Origin: Chamaecyparis obtusa
Lineage: Eukaryota; Streptophyta; Pinopsida; Cupressales; Cupressaceae
Length of the DNA stretch: 64,000 bases
Direction: 5' to 3'
NCBI GenBank assembly: GCA_027943335.1
Contig: BSBK01001162.1
Location: 1,726,001-1,790,000, forward strand
Part shown: positions 11,706 to 23,823 of the stretch, one piece after another
Layout of the letters: every line of letters starts with the position of its first letter
Numbering within the stretch: position 1 is the stretch's first letter
The notes under the pieces: generated by a model
The model's input: the letters and a program-made list of their open reading frames with translations, nothing else
Databases searched by the model: none
Told to the model about the DNA's origin: nothing
Position numbers and translations under genes: made by a program

Positions 11706-12014
11706 TGCCAAAATCCAATTACAACATTGAAGCTGATGAAAGTTGTATTTAGACCATCATAGTTATAAATTCAAATTAGTGAGGGTTGTACCAATTTCAC
11801 GTGAAAAATACAAGGAAAAAGGTATTCATACCATCATGGTTGAACCAGTGATGATTGTACCAATTTTGTGTTCCAAAAAGCTCAATGATGAAGAAAAAAG
11901 CACATTTTTGTGGTTAAAAGAGACAGGTAGTTGCATCCATATAGATTAAATTTGCATGTTAAATGTTATAGATTTTTTTCCTAAATGAAAAGGGGTAGAG
12001 TGGAGTGTAATAAA
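11706..12014. other. Unassigned flank of B1
   Basis: About 310 bases with a near-repeat of CATCATAGTT / CATCATGGTT and of GTACCAATTT. There is an open frame of 68 codons, but it has no recognisable domain. It may belong to the 5' part of Tat element G1, whose Gag relic starts just downstream, or to an older sequence. Confidence 0.4.
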
Positions 12015-12730
12015 AACCATTATGATCTCTTTAATTGATCAAGTATGTTGGACTTAATAAAAAACATAGGAGTGCAATGCACATAACATTGAGAATGAAC
12101 TATCTCTCTTGTATCTTTGCAACTCAAAATAAAAGAGAGGTGAGAGCTTGGTCAAATACCTTTAGAGGTGGAAAAAACTTGCCACAAGACTATCATATCA
12201 ACCCCTGGAGAAGAATTTGACAAAGATATTCATTGACAACATACATCCTAAGTTATCTCACTTTATACACATGAATTATATCTAAACCTACCAAGATATC
12301 AAAGGAAAGGGAATGGAAATTGAGAAAGGCCTTTTGGATGATGGTACTATCAAACATTACAAATAAAATCATCATGATAGGCCCAACAATGATTGTCCTC
12401 ATTACTATAATAATCATAAGAATGTAATCATCGATAGGTCGAGTGATACCAAACATGTCTAAGTTTTTGTGGCCAGTCCTAAATCACCCACACCAACATA
12501 CCAACAACCCACACAAATATACCAACTACCCAAGACAATTTATCAACTTCCCATACAAGATTATTAATCTGCAACAAACCAAACCAATTTTATATCAGTG
12601 ACACAAGGACAATCCAAGCCACGCATCCAAAATAATTAGAAGCACACATTCACCCCTCTTGGTGAACCATTGGACATAATCTTCCATAGAATAGCCAATT
12701 CCAATTTATTCGTGTATCCTTAGACTCGAC
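12015..12730 (+). pseudogene. gag relic of G1, N-terminal block
   Basis: After a broken start the frame reads LCNSK-stop-KRGESLVKYL, RWKKLATRLSYQPLEKNLTK, IFIDNIHPKLSHFIHMN, and later FTPLGEPLDIIFHRIANS. This follows the plant Ty3 Gag pattern (a QRW region, then a conserved IF-x-x-N/T-L segment). The same landmarks occur in G2 (LCNTKQESV, RWRNIFTRYPR, FTPLGEPLDFFL). The block ends at the CATTT target of B2 and continues at 26083. Several in-frame stops are present. Gag would form the particle shell in the cytoplasm. Confidence 0.7.
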
Positions 12731-12735
12731 CATTT

Positions 12736-13925
12736 TGTTAGTATAATAAGGAATTGAGAGGGGGGTGAAGCACTAGAATCACAAATCTAAAATGTTTACT
12801 AATTATCTTTTCAATTAACCAATATATAAATGTAAATATTAAGTAAAAATACAACACATAAAAGATTCACATATTTGAACACTTGACACCAAGATTTTTC
12901 CCATGGAAACCCTTGTTGAAGGGAGAAAACTAGGTGTGGGGATGATTCCCACAAATTTCACTAGTGCACTCAGAAATCAGTCCTATTAGGAGGAATTACA
13001 ATAACCTTTGTGAGGTTTTTACCTAGTTAGAAGTACTTATAGTCTGGTTAAGAACTACAATAGTCATGTTAAAGATTACCCTGCTAAGGGATTATTCTAA
13101 AAAATGTAGTTAAAGAACTACCTTGTTAGAGGATTTATAATTCAGATCTGTTAGGATCCTTCTCACCCTATTAGAAGTGACCCTATTAAAGGATTTTTAT
13201 TTACAATCTATTACAATCAACAAGAATGACTTGATATTGGCACTCAATACATGACAGATCCAATGAATTCTATATTAATTGCACTCCTTTGAATACTTTA
13301 CTAACTTTGTAATATCTTCAAAAATCATCACATATCATCACAATAACATCACAACTCACCAAAAAATTAATTGCTTAATCATTTATATACTTGTTCTAGG
13401 TCAGTGCTAGAACCCTAAATAATTTTACAAGTCAGCCCTTAAATCCAACTTATCATTATGATCGAGCATGCCAAAGTCAAAATTCAATATCCTCAATGTT
13501 AGCCTATAACATTAAAACGTAAAAATATGTTGGTCCAACACAAAAATTTAATTGAAACATCAATCTAACCAACTTTGTTCATCAATATATTTTCTTTACT
13601 TCTAGTTCCATTTTAATCTTCAATAATTTTTTGAATACTCTGAGATAACTAATGCAATTGTAGGAATAGATAGATATACCTTTGTAGATGCTAACTCTAT
13701 GACCATGCACCTTAACTTGATCATCTTCTCCAGAAATAATTATTTGATGCTTTCTTTCTGTACTATCACCAGTTGACTAGATACTTATTTAATTCTTCAA
13801 TCTGATCCTTTAGTACCATTGATAAATCTATTTTCTTGACATAAACAAAACATGTTTCTAGTAATGACAACACCACAACATACTAATGTGACTAAAATGC
13901 ATATGACCTTCATCAAATGCCAACA
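12736..13925 (-). repeat. 3' LTR of B2
   Basis: The plus strand runs from TGTTAGTATAATAAGG to CATCAAATGCCAACA. It aligns along its length with 24889-26077. Confidence 0.9.
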
Positions 13926-13942
13926 ATTTACCCCTTTGGCAT
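13926..13942 (-). promoter_or_regulatory. Polypurine tract of B2
   Basis: The minus strand reads ATGCCAAAGGGGTAAAT directly before the LTR start TGTTGGCATTTG, matching the copia-type tract ATGCCAAAGGGGGAGAT apart from decay. Confidence 0.85.
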
Positions 13943-14894
13943 TTTTGGCAACACTTAAAAAAAAATTCTAAGTGTAAAATCCTCCTTTACACTATTCCTA
14001 TTCACCCCTATTCAATTTTTTTTAACTACTACTACTCTCCATTTGACAACAATGACAAAGGTAAAAGATATGCAAATACTAACAATTTTATTTATCAAGA
14101 GTAGGCCAGTATGATTTACAATCTACTAAAAATCTCATCGAAATTAACCTTCAACATTTTCCAATCATTGACCCATGACATGTGTAAGTTCTCCATTATA
14201 AGTAATGTCCATGAACCAAAAATGTCAATTCCTTAAATCCTTCAAATATGTTTAGTAGACATGGTGTCAAGGCTAGCTCAGATTCTTTCAAAATCTATTG
14301 TAGAATGTAAAGTTTAGGTAGAAAAATTCTTTGTAGCTCTATTATATTACTGATTCTCTTGTTCTATAGATCTTTAACTTATGATGGATCTTTCCTATCT
14401 CAAATCTAAAATATGTAGAAGACATGTGAAGGGGATCAAAAATTTGTGTCAAAACATTCAGTTTCTATTGAACTTCACTCTTCTTCTTCTCAAGATCTTG
14501 CATAAAATGAGAAAATTCACAAATAGTTTTTAATTTATTACCTCCTTCATGTAATGCTTCATTAATATGTTTCACAGCCAACATAAGAGTGTTTCTATCT
14601 TGGGCCATAGAATGTAACAATTTATCAAATCTTTTCTTTTCACAATCTTTTTCCTATCTCTTAATAGCTATATCTTCAAGATTCTTAAGCTCCTCTTTAG
14701 TAGCAATAATAAGCTATCCCAACTTCTCAATTGGAGTAGCCTTCTTATCATATTCAACCTCCAGTGCTAATTCAAAAAATAAATCTCTAGCTTTTAATAT
14801 GACTTGTCCTTCTTTCTTCATATTCTCCTTTTTGGCTCAGGACCTGATTGTAATCACAAAATTCATCATGTCCTCTGGGCTCATCGTGCTAAGA

Positions 14895-16552
14895 TCAATT
14901 TGACCCTTTACCAAAAAAAACATCATCATCAATACTCATCTTCTCAGTTTCCTTTGGTTTCACCTTTTCTACAAATTTGACCTCTTCTGATGTCATCTGA
15001 TCAATTTCTTCTTCTTGAGTCTTCTCATCGGTATCCTCTAAATCTGTATGAGTTTTTGTGTGTTCCTCATAGGTCAAAGATTGACTGGTAACCAAGTTTA
15101 TTGGTTTATTCTCCTTTTGTTTCTCTTGAATCTCTAGTTGATCAAGTATTTCATTTGGTTCAACCTATGTTCCTTGTGCTGAAATGTCTCCTGTGTTATC
15201 CACATTATCTTGTGTAACACTGAAAAATTCATTGTCAAGTGTGACACTAACACCACCAATCTTCCATCCTTCATTGGTTTAGATAAAATCTAGTTGATAT
15301 TCATCTAGTTTGAGTCTCACTGGCTCCTCAACATGCTCAACAATTTTCTCCACCTTTCCGTCTTTGAGTATACCAAAGTGTTTTATTAGAACTTTTTTGG
15401 TCTCCTCTTGTACATCAAGAGATTCACCACATAGAAATCTAACAAGTCTCCTCTTTGTCTTTAACAATGGTCTTCTAGTAGCAAGTACCTTTTTCACTTC
15501 TTCTTGCTACATCTCCACTTGTAATTTCATTAACACATACTCTATCAATTTCTTATCATGTCTAATTTTAGTATGCCATCTAGCCTCTAGTTTATTATAT
15601 AATGAATTTGGAACCTAGCCTTGTAGTTCCATCACTATTTTTCTAAATTTTTTCAAGCTATAAACAACATCTTCAATCAAATCCTGATCATCCTTATTGA
15701 ACTTATTAAAATATATGTTTACTTTAACAAAAAGTCCTAATTTCTTTACTTCTTGAATTATGTCATCAACACTCATGAATTTAATGAATCCATGACCTAC
15801 AAATTTTGTAGTAGAAGAAACTACCATCTTAGAATTTTTACCTTTGGATTTGAGCTCTTTCTACTCCTTCTCTAATTCAGTTTCTTCAGTTTCTTCATCA
15901 ACTACACCTTTGTCTCTTTTTGCTTTCTCCTTCTTTCTTTTTCCTACAAAAACTTATGGTTTGATTTCTTCTTTCATCGATGTAGAAGGCTTGGTAGCCT
16001 TGGACTATTTCTTTTCATAAGTTTTCACTGGATCTTTTTTTTAACTTGTTTCTCCTTCTTCACTATACCACTTCTTGTATCTCTATCGATTGGAGCACTA
16101 CCAATTACACCCACTACTTCCACATCATCTTCTAATATTGTACCAAAAATAATTTCTTGTTGTACAATGTGCTTGGCTCTAGATTTCTCTACTTTTTCCT
16201 TAGTAAAGACTCTTTTTTCAAAGAATTGTTCAACTTCCTTTCTTATTTTCTTCTCACTGACCAGTTTCATCAAATCAATGCATACTTCTAGTGATTTTTC
16301 TTCATAAGTCCCAAACCTTGGAGTCTTAGGATCTAATGGTTAAGCTAACAATTTTTCTCCATATAATGTCAAAATATGTCCTTCTACCTCATATCCCATA
16401 GGCATTACCCATGAGGTCCTAGACTCAACTACCTCCATCAAACATGCATCAGTTTCAACCATAAAACAAATGGTATTCTTGTATTTTTCCACAATCTCTA
16501 AAGGTATTCTTTCTTTCTGATGAATCCTTTTATGGAATTCCTTCATCCCCAT
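14895..16552 (-). pseudogene. ORF B tail of B2: charged protein, broken
   Basis: Minus-strand open pieces (16552-16340, 16273-16025, 15827-15615, 15497-15279, 15095-14895) follow one another with stops and shifts between. They are rich in Lys, Glu and Val: ERIPLEIVEKYKNTICFMVE, VSEKKIRKEVEQFFEKRVF, SVDDIIQEVKKLGLFVKVN, RRPLLKTKRRLVRFLCGES and TDEKTQEEEIDQMTSEEVKF. This is the continuation of the ORF B head at 22440-23165, separated from it by the LINE. The 15700 region resembles B1 near 7500. From 14890 down to the polypurine tract I see only short coil-like pieces. No catalytic motif is recognised. Confidence 0.58.
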
Positions 16553-16734
16553 ATTTTTCTAGTAAAATCCTTTCCCAAAACCTTTATACAATGGTGAAAA
16601 TGGCACAACAGTGAAGTTTTTTTTCTCTGCTAGGGTTTCATGCGTATGGCTTCATGTCTGTGTCTTTTCTCTGAGCTTCCCATCTATCATATCGCATTTA
16701 CTACTGGATTTTTGCATTAGGGTTAGCTTTTAGT

Positions 16735-17939
16735 ATGGCTCCGGCAACTTCAGCCCAACAGTTGATGTTGGTGCTCAAGTTGAAGCTTTGGAAAGCCATG
16801 GTAGGTCCTCTGAACAAACATCCTCGCAAGTTCATCCCAAAGGTATTTCATGAGGTAACCTTGACATTGTTCTTAATCTACTAGAGTTTGATGTTGCCTG
16901 TGAATTGTTAGAAAAGCATACTTTGATAGCATATTTTGTGGGTCACACTCCTCCTGAAAGTATTCTCAAAGATTGGATAAACAAGAGTTGGATCCCTCTT
17001 GGGGTCCACCTTGACGGTGTCCAAAACCTCACCAAAGGTTTTTTCCTATTTCACTTTGCTAACCCTTCCTAGGCGGAAGCCATTTTTAGCCACGGGCCCT
17101 AGACAGTTAGGTCCTCCTTGCTTGTTTTTCAAAGGTGGTCTTGAAGACTTCACTATCTCAGATGTCAAGAAACTTAGGGTTCCCATTTCAGTTGATTTTT
17201 TGGTCTCCCATTTACATACTAGCCTTTTATTGAGTCTATTGCCAAAACCCTTCTCAAGGTCATTGTCATGGAGCATGACAAGTTTTTTAATGCCCACCCT
17301 TAGAAGCGCATCTATGTTAAGGTCGACCTTTCTAGGGACCTCAAAGACACTATTGAGATCTAGGCTGGCTCCCTCACCATCTCTCAAAAATTTCTTTATT
17401 TGAACCTATTGAACACATGTTATAGGTGTCAATTAGTAGAACACAAGATTAAGGACTACCCTTTGGTCACCCCTCAAGTGAAGCCGCTGCCAAAGGAAGC
17501 ACCTATTAAAAACTTGGAAGATGGGAAGAAAGAACAATGGACTATAGTTACATGAAAAGGCAAGAATTCTTTAGGCTCTAAGCTAGCACATGTTGCTTTT
17601 GTAGTTGTTTCACCTCTAGAGCCCCCAGCTAGAGAGTACCCTCTTTCAGTTGAAGCACCACCGGTCACTCTGCCTATTTCACACCCTGCTACTCAGGGGA
17701 AAGCACCAGCTATGCATCCTACCACCTTAGAGGTGGTGCTCACACCACAAGCTATACCATCTCATTATTCTCAAGCTCTATGTTGATCACACAGCCCAAA
17801 TGGTCATGTGGATGACTCAAAAAAATGACTGTTTATCTCTTTTGGAGATTTACTTCCCAACTTTGGTTCAGTACCAACTTTCTTGCAGAATAGTTTCTCC
17901 TCTCTTGGCGATGAGGAAAGCATGCAAGATTTTTTATGA
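16735..17939 (+). pseudogene. LINE ORF1 (nucleic-acid-binding protein), broken
   Basis: The start at 16735 (MAPATSAQQL) follows about 140 bases of leader. After a frameshift, NLLEFDVACELLEKHTL, ESILKDWINKSWIPLG, TKGFFLFHFANPS and EAIFSHGP match the RNA-binding-like DUF4283 region of plant L1 ORF1 proteins. Downstream, CYRCQLVEHKIKDYP is a CCHC knuckle whose last Cys is now Tyr. A proline-rich tail follows (EPPAREYPLSVEAPPVT). ORF1 would coat LINE RNA and act as a chaperone. Its stop TGA (17937-17939) overlaps the ORF2 start in the word ATGA. Stops occur near 17100, 17360 and 17555. Confidence 0.75.
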
Positions 17940-20900
17940 ATTTTTTTTCCTGGAATGTGCCAAGTTTAACTGACCTCTCTAGAAAGTACTATGTTCATGA
18001 TACCCACCATAGACTTCATAGTCTAGATGTTTTATGTTTGCAAGAAGTTAAAATTTTTGGTTTCCTACTTACTTCTGCCTATCATGTCATTTAGCTAGAC
18101 GACATTGTTTTTTCTTCACAGCATGAAGCTGGTAAGGGTGGTGTCATTACTATTCTATCACCTCACCTTTAGTATTCTATTATTGCACATGGATCTGACC
18201 CTATGTAGAATGTCACTTGGATTTTTTTATCTTTTCACAATCATTCTTTTGGCATCATTAATATTTATGCTCTCAATGATGCTGTGGAAAGATCTCAGCT
18301 TTCATGCTGGCTGGTGGACAACTTTCCTCCTGCAACTTGGGTGATGTGTGGGGACTTTAATATGGCTAAGCTGGCCTCTAACAAGGAAGGGATTTTTCCT
18401 TTTTGATGGCCACCTTGGGAGAGAGAAGCTTGGTACCATATGCACAATAAATTGGGCCTTTTTTATCCCAATGCTAACTCCCACTAGCAAGGTGGGGTCT
18501 GGCATACTTGGTCTAATTTCAGAGTTGGTTCTAACTATATATTTAAGAGATTAGATCATGATATGATAATTCTCAATATTTTTTCTCTTTCTCTGAAGAT
18601 CAGGCTTTACTTGTCACTCCTTTGATAGATGTGACCTTGTCAGACCATTTTCCCATTTCTTTTTCCATCACTTGTAATTCCTCTACTAGACGGGCTGCTT
18701 GTACTCAATATTTTCTCAACACATCTGTGATGACACATGCATCCACTATTGCTCACATTCTTTAGGTCTGGAATTTAGAGCCCTGGCCCCATAATCATAT
18801 TGGTTGGATACAGTGGTGGAATGATACCATCACCCACACTACTAGATTTCTCTACATTTACGGTTGTCAGTTGGCTTGCTACAGGAAACATTCCTATGAA
18901 GCTAACACCAAGGCTCTTCACAATTCTTTTGATGCTCTTGCATTGAACCCCTTTGACACTGAGCTTCAGCTTAAGCTTTCCCAGCTTCGACATGAGAAGT
19001 AGATTGTAGATGCCTATGCTACTCGGGGAGCTCAAATCAAAGCTCACCTCAACTAGTTAGAGGTGGGCGATAAAGTCTCTAAGGAATTTTTCATGCTCTC
19101 AGGGCCTGACATACCAATGTTGGTATTCAAAAGATCAAACAAGGACCGGAAACCCTTACTGAGTTTCATGCCATTCTTTAGGCTTTTGTTCAACACTATG
19201 AAAAAGTGTTTGCTTCGCAGGGAAATTTTGCTACTCAGGAGGAGGCTCTCAAGTCTTGTATTGTTGTTACTCCAAACTACATAGTAGTTGAGAAATGAGC
19301 CTTTTGTGAGAAACTTCTTACCATCAATGACCTTAAAGAATCTTTCTTTTCTATGGCTAATGACAAGTCCCTAGGATGTGATGGCTTCCCCTGTGAATTC
19401 TACAAACACTTATGGGATGCTATAGGACCCGACTTGCATAAAGTTTACCTTGAGGCCTTTCATAAAAAAAGTCTAGGTACTATCATAAATAAAGGGAACA
19501 TCAAATTCATACCTAAAGATAGTGATCCTAAGGATATCTGTAATTGGAGGCCCATCACCTTGTTAAATGTCTCCTATAAAATAATTTCTAAGGCTTTAGC
19601 TCTCAAAATTAGACATCTCCTTCCGCTTATTGTTCACCCTAAGAAAATTGGTTTCACTAAGTCTAGGTATATTCTTGACAACATTATTTCTGTTTGGGAA
19701 GGGATAGAATGGGCTTGTCAGTCTAAGCAGCCCACTTTATTTCTCAAGATTGATTTTGCTAAATCTTATGACCACATTCAATGGCCTTTCATTCTTTCCA
19801 TGCTACAAGCTCTTGGCTTTGGTCCTAATTTCTTGCAGTCTGTGGAGATGCTTTTTGGTTATGCCTCTACATGCATTACTATCAATGGGTCTCAATCTGA
19901 TACCTTTGGGCTTTTTAGATCCATCTGGAAAGGTTGTCCAATGGCTCCTATGTTATATGTGCTTGCTGCTAAAGGCTTTGGATATTTTCTTGCCAAATCT
20001 ATTTCCTTTGGTTTAGTTCAGGGTATTTCTATTCCTAATTCTTCTTCTCAACTTGTTAATGGTGACTTTTTTTATGACTCCTTTCTCACTCTTATTGAGG
20101 ATGAGGAGAATATCTCCAATGCATTATAGTCTTTCCTTCTAGCCCCTCCCTAGCTTGCTAAGTTTGACTAGAACTGGGTCCAACATGGGGAAGTCTTCTT
20201 CTTCCTGGGCATTCCCTTTTCCTTCCATGGATCTTCTGTGGACTTATGGAATGTTTTGATTTCCAATATTGAGAAAAAGCTACAATATTGGATTTGGAAG
20301 CCCCTCTCTCTTGCGGGGAAATTACAGATTTGCTCCAAAGTTCTAGCTGCTACTCATGTTTACTACTCTTCTTGTTGGGCTCCTTCTAAAGCCTCATATC
20401 TCAAGCTGGAAAACCTTCTCAAAGAATTTCTCTAGGCCTCTGGATCTAATAGTCATGGGTTCCATAGAGTGGCTTGTGAGTTTTATTGTCTCCCTAGAGA
20501 CTTTGGCAGCCTTGGCCTTCTCTCCACTCAGAAGGAAGGGCTTGCTCTTTGTGCCAAGTGTATTATTCATGCTCTCACTGGTGATGAGGCCTAGAAGATC
20601 CTTGTCAAGCACTGTATCTCTTCAGGATTTCCTATTCATAGGCTTGCTTGGAAGGGCATTGGTCTATAGACCCTTCTCATTATGAAGGAGCCTATTTAGA
20701 TTCAAGGCACTTTCATTATTAAGAGCATTTGGAAAACCTGGGAAGCTATTAAGCCCTGGCTTTAGTGGAATAGTGATGGATTTCGCAATGGGCTTTCTTT
20801 CAATCAACAAAACCTCTAGTGGTCCCTGTTGTTTTCTATTCAAGGCATTCCTCTAGCTAAGACTCAAGGGGCTAGTGCTCTGCATTTTTTTAAACGTGGC

Positions 20901-22175
20901 ATTTGGACTCCCAAGGACCTCTTCTCTAGGGCCACTATGAGTCTCCACTCTTGGGAGGATATGCAGGTGCAATACCTCTTGGCTTGCACATATCATCAAA
21001 CTTTTGATCTGTCAATTTCTGCAATCTCTAATAATTTGCTTCATTTGCTTGGCATCCAGACTATTTGGCCCTAGTGGAAGGATTGGAAATGGTATCCTAC
21101 CACTCCTTACAGCAATTAAAAGCTAAGGATGGGCTATAGATGGTTGTCTCATCATCTTCCCATGGTGGACATTCTTAACTAGAGATGGCATCTTCAATCT
21201 TCTACTTATCACTCAAGCTCTCTCTTTCAAACCGTATGGGCTGCCATTACGGAGCCCGAGATGACTCTCTTTGCTTGGTGTATGTTATTCCAAGGGCTTC
21301 CTCTAGGACCTAGGCTCAAACATTTGGGTTTTCATGACCCTCGGTGTCCATTCTATGTTCACCCTAAGAATCTCTTGCACATCTTCTAGTTCTGTAGGAG
21401 AACTCAATAGTATTGCCAGTAGATCCATGATTTTTTCACACCCTTTAGGCCCAAGCCTTTCTCCTAGCATATGATTGTCCTTGGGGATTCTCCTAGACTT
21501 CTTTCCAAGTATACTTAGATTTGGCATACTTTTAGGATGGAGATTTTATTCACTCTTTGGAAAGATAGGAATGCTTTTCTTTTTTTCTCATAGTTTCTTG
21601 ATACGAATGTTGCTCTATATAACAAGGCTTCCATATGTAATAATGTTATGATGGAAATTTAGGTTCAAGCAAATAAAGTGGCTCTAGAGTTGACTCACCT
21701 TCAAGAGCTACTCATTCATTGGGTAAACACTCCCTACATAGTTGCACGGGCCCCTCCTGATGCCATTTCTACATAAGGTACCCCTCCTAGAGGCCACCTT
21801 CATGGGTGCAATTCCTCAGGTTGTCACTCCCATACCCCACGGTCACAGGCTCCTTGCCACCACTCTCCTAGAGGTGGCAATGATGATTGGTGATGCCTCT
21901 CTACTTTTTATCCTTGCATTACCTTTGGGTGGTCTCTAGCTCTGGCTCAGTCTGCACTTCCTGATGCTCCTATTATTCATCATGGCTCTGATTGACCTCC
22001 TGCCACCTCTGCCAAGTTTCCCCAGCTAGATCTGACCATTTCTCCACCCTGAGTGGAAGAGAAAGATGCAGAAGTTGATGGTTGGTCAAATCTTGACTCT
22101 CCTATCAATCCCAATGATGTTTGGGGTTTTGATGATAAAGATCCTCCTCCTTCTGGCACCGCTCTTGAAGCTTGA
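17936..22175 (+). pseudogene. LINE ORF2 (endonuclease plus reverse transcriptase), broken
   Basis: From ATG 17936 the endonuclease reads FFSWNVPSLTDLSRKYY, LDVLCLQEVK, GKGGVITILSPHL, GIINIYALND, WVMCGDFNMA and LDHDM, the expected order of the APE-type nuclease that nicks target DNA. The RT follows (19300-20130): KSLGCDGFPCEFYK, NWRPITLLNVSYKIISKAL, FLKIDFAKSYDHIQW, GCPMAPMLYVLAA. The catalytic FADD box reads FFYD, so the first Asp is Tyr. The C-terminus has RCPFYVHPKNLLHIF and FCRRT, a remnant of the zf-RVT region. In-frame stops include TAG at 18092, 18170 and 18206 and TGA at 18404. There is no RNase H, as in the L1 clade. Confidence 0.85.
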
Positions 22176-22330
22176 TGGCTTTATGCCTTTTTTTTTATGA
22201 ATAGTTGTTGTTGTTTCCAGCTTATGTCATGTGAACTCTATGGGGTGATTTTTATATCCCCGGGCCCCTTTTTTATGAATATGTAACTTTTATATTTTAT
22301 TAATGGAGAAGGCACTATTCATAAAAAAAA
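22176..22330 (+). other. LINE 3' untranslated region and A-run
   Basis: It contains TATGTCATGTGAACTC, a CCCCGGGCCCC stretch and TTAATGGAGAAGGCACTATTC, and ends in a run of nine A that merges into the target duplication. Confidence 0.8.
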
Positions 22331-22439
22331 ACCTTTATACAATTATTGATTTCAATGAAAAGTAGTGTATCATTTAACCAAGTAATACTACTAATGATAG
22401 GAAACGTATTCTAAAATAGATGAATAAACATATAATCAA

Positions 22440-23165
22440 CTAACCATATTTAATTTTTTCCCTCTTGTCCTTCTTGATCTTTTGAAGATTCAACATTAAT
22501 TTCTCCCTCAGTGCTTCAACTAGATCATAATCCTTATTTTTCTTAATAATCATATAGGCAGTATGATTGGCACCACCGGGAATACTATTCACCCAACTAG
22601 AGTGATAGAATTTGTATACACTCACCATTGATGTATATTTAACTTCTTCATTTTTTATTTTATTCATAATGATCGCACACCCCTCCCATTTAGAATTTCT
22701 CAATTTAATCACCTCTTCCTTTGTAATAGTAAGAAGATCAGGTACATTTCCAATTGAAGATAGATCAGTTACAGTATGGACTTCTTCCTTGGTTATCTTA
22801 TGTGGTTTGTCCAACCATATGAAGTGATCATGTATCCTGCTAAGAACATGTCTTATGTGTTCATCTTTAGATTCATTGGGATAGTTAACAACATGGTGAA
22901 AACCTTTATCAAAAATATGTTTTTGTTCATCAACCTTCAATATCAAATTATCATCACACAACTTCTTGTATTGTTCATAGATAGCTTCTATACCAATATC
23001 TTCCATCTTGTAGTGAATATAATCTCTTATATCTTCCAAATGTAGAACTCCATAGGGTGCACTTATTAGGCCACCCACTGGATCATTTTCCACCAACTTG
23101 AATGGATGTCATTTAAATTCTAGTCATGGTTTCTTAGTTATATTTAGCAACTTAGGAGTAGCCAT
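22440..23165 (-). pseudogene. ORF B head of B2: conserved domain of unknown function
   Basis: The start ATG at 23165 (MATPKLLNITKKP) is followed by two early stops and then a clean 218-codon run to 22440. Segments: GGLISAPYGVLHLEDIRDY, IEAIYEQYKKLCDDN, DKGFHHVVNYPNES, VLSRIHDHFIWLDKPHKITK, VHTVTDLSS, KLRNSKWEGCAIIMNKI, YKFYHSSWVNSIPGGANH, KDYDLVEALREKLMLNL, and a Lys-rich end. IWL, ITK, VT, YKFYHSS and YDLVE-L-x-x-NL occur in the same order in B1 (8500-9311). Since the longest conserved stretch in two lineages lies here, it was probably under selection when the elements were active. Function unknown. The LINE cuts it off from its tail. Confidence 0.68.
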
Positions 23166-23823
23166 ATTAATTTTCAATAAAAAAAAAAGATAGCTAATAA
23201 ATACCTCAAATTGTATGTATCTAGGGATCTTGACAAATAACATGACAACAACTACAAATTCCAATCAACTTTCTCTTTTAGATCACCACAATCAACTACT
23301 TTTTGTCACTAAGATCTCTGCAAATGGGTCAAATGAATCTTTTTTTCTCTACAACAAGATTCACAATGTACAAGGTAAAAATTAAATAAAAAATAACCTT
23401 TTTATCTACTTTCACATGTGAGCATTCAATGCACTAACTGGTTGGACATACTCTTTTCACTGGCTAATATACAAGCTTATTATTGATTGACAAAACTTAT
23501 GTGATTGATCAAAAAATTCTCAAATTAATTTAACATACCTCATTACATCTATATATACTGATAGATCTTAACACACACTTATAGGGAGTCTGAACATAGA
23601 TTTAACAATACTTTCTTCCCCTATGTCAAAGGTGATTTAGTTTGATGAAGAACCATCAACACCTGATGGTGATGTGGATCATTTTGGTGTCTTACTCTCT
23701 TCCTTGACATCTTCTTTCTTCTTCCAAATCTTGTTCATCTCTTCCTAGTCACTTCCACATTAATAATTTGTTTTCCCTTTTAATTTTTTGACTAGTTTAC
23801 TGATGGGTTTCTCATTCTACAAT

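Larger units (their letters stand above)
16577..22343 (+). mobile_element. L1-type LINE inserted in B2
   Basis: The insertion is bounded by the 16-base duplication AAAACCTTTATACAAT (16577-16592 and 22328-22343), follows the L1 plan (ORF1, ORF2, 3' untranslated region, A-run) and interrupts ORF B of B2. Length about 5.7 kb, apparently full length. ORF1 has a zinc-knuckle remnant; ORF2 has an apurinic-type endonuclease, reverse transcriptase and a C-terminal cysteine/histidine region, with no RNase H. Both ORFs are inactivated by stops and shifts. Confidence 0.92.

Noticed and set aside
11743..11949. 68-codon open frame beside B1 as a small host gene
   Set aside because: It has no domain and no promoter or splice evidence, and it contains internal near-repeats; not supportable.
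17046..17387. 113-codon minus-strand open frame
   Set aside because: It is the shadow of LINE ORF1, whose plus-strand text (TKGFFLFHFANPS, knuckle remnant) explains the region.
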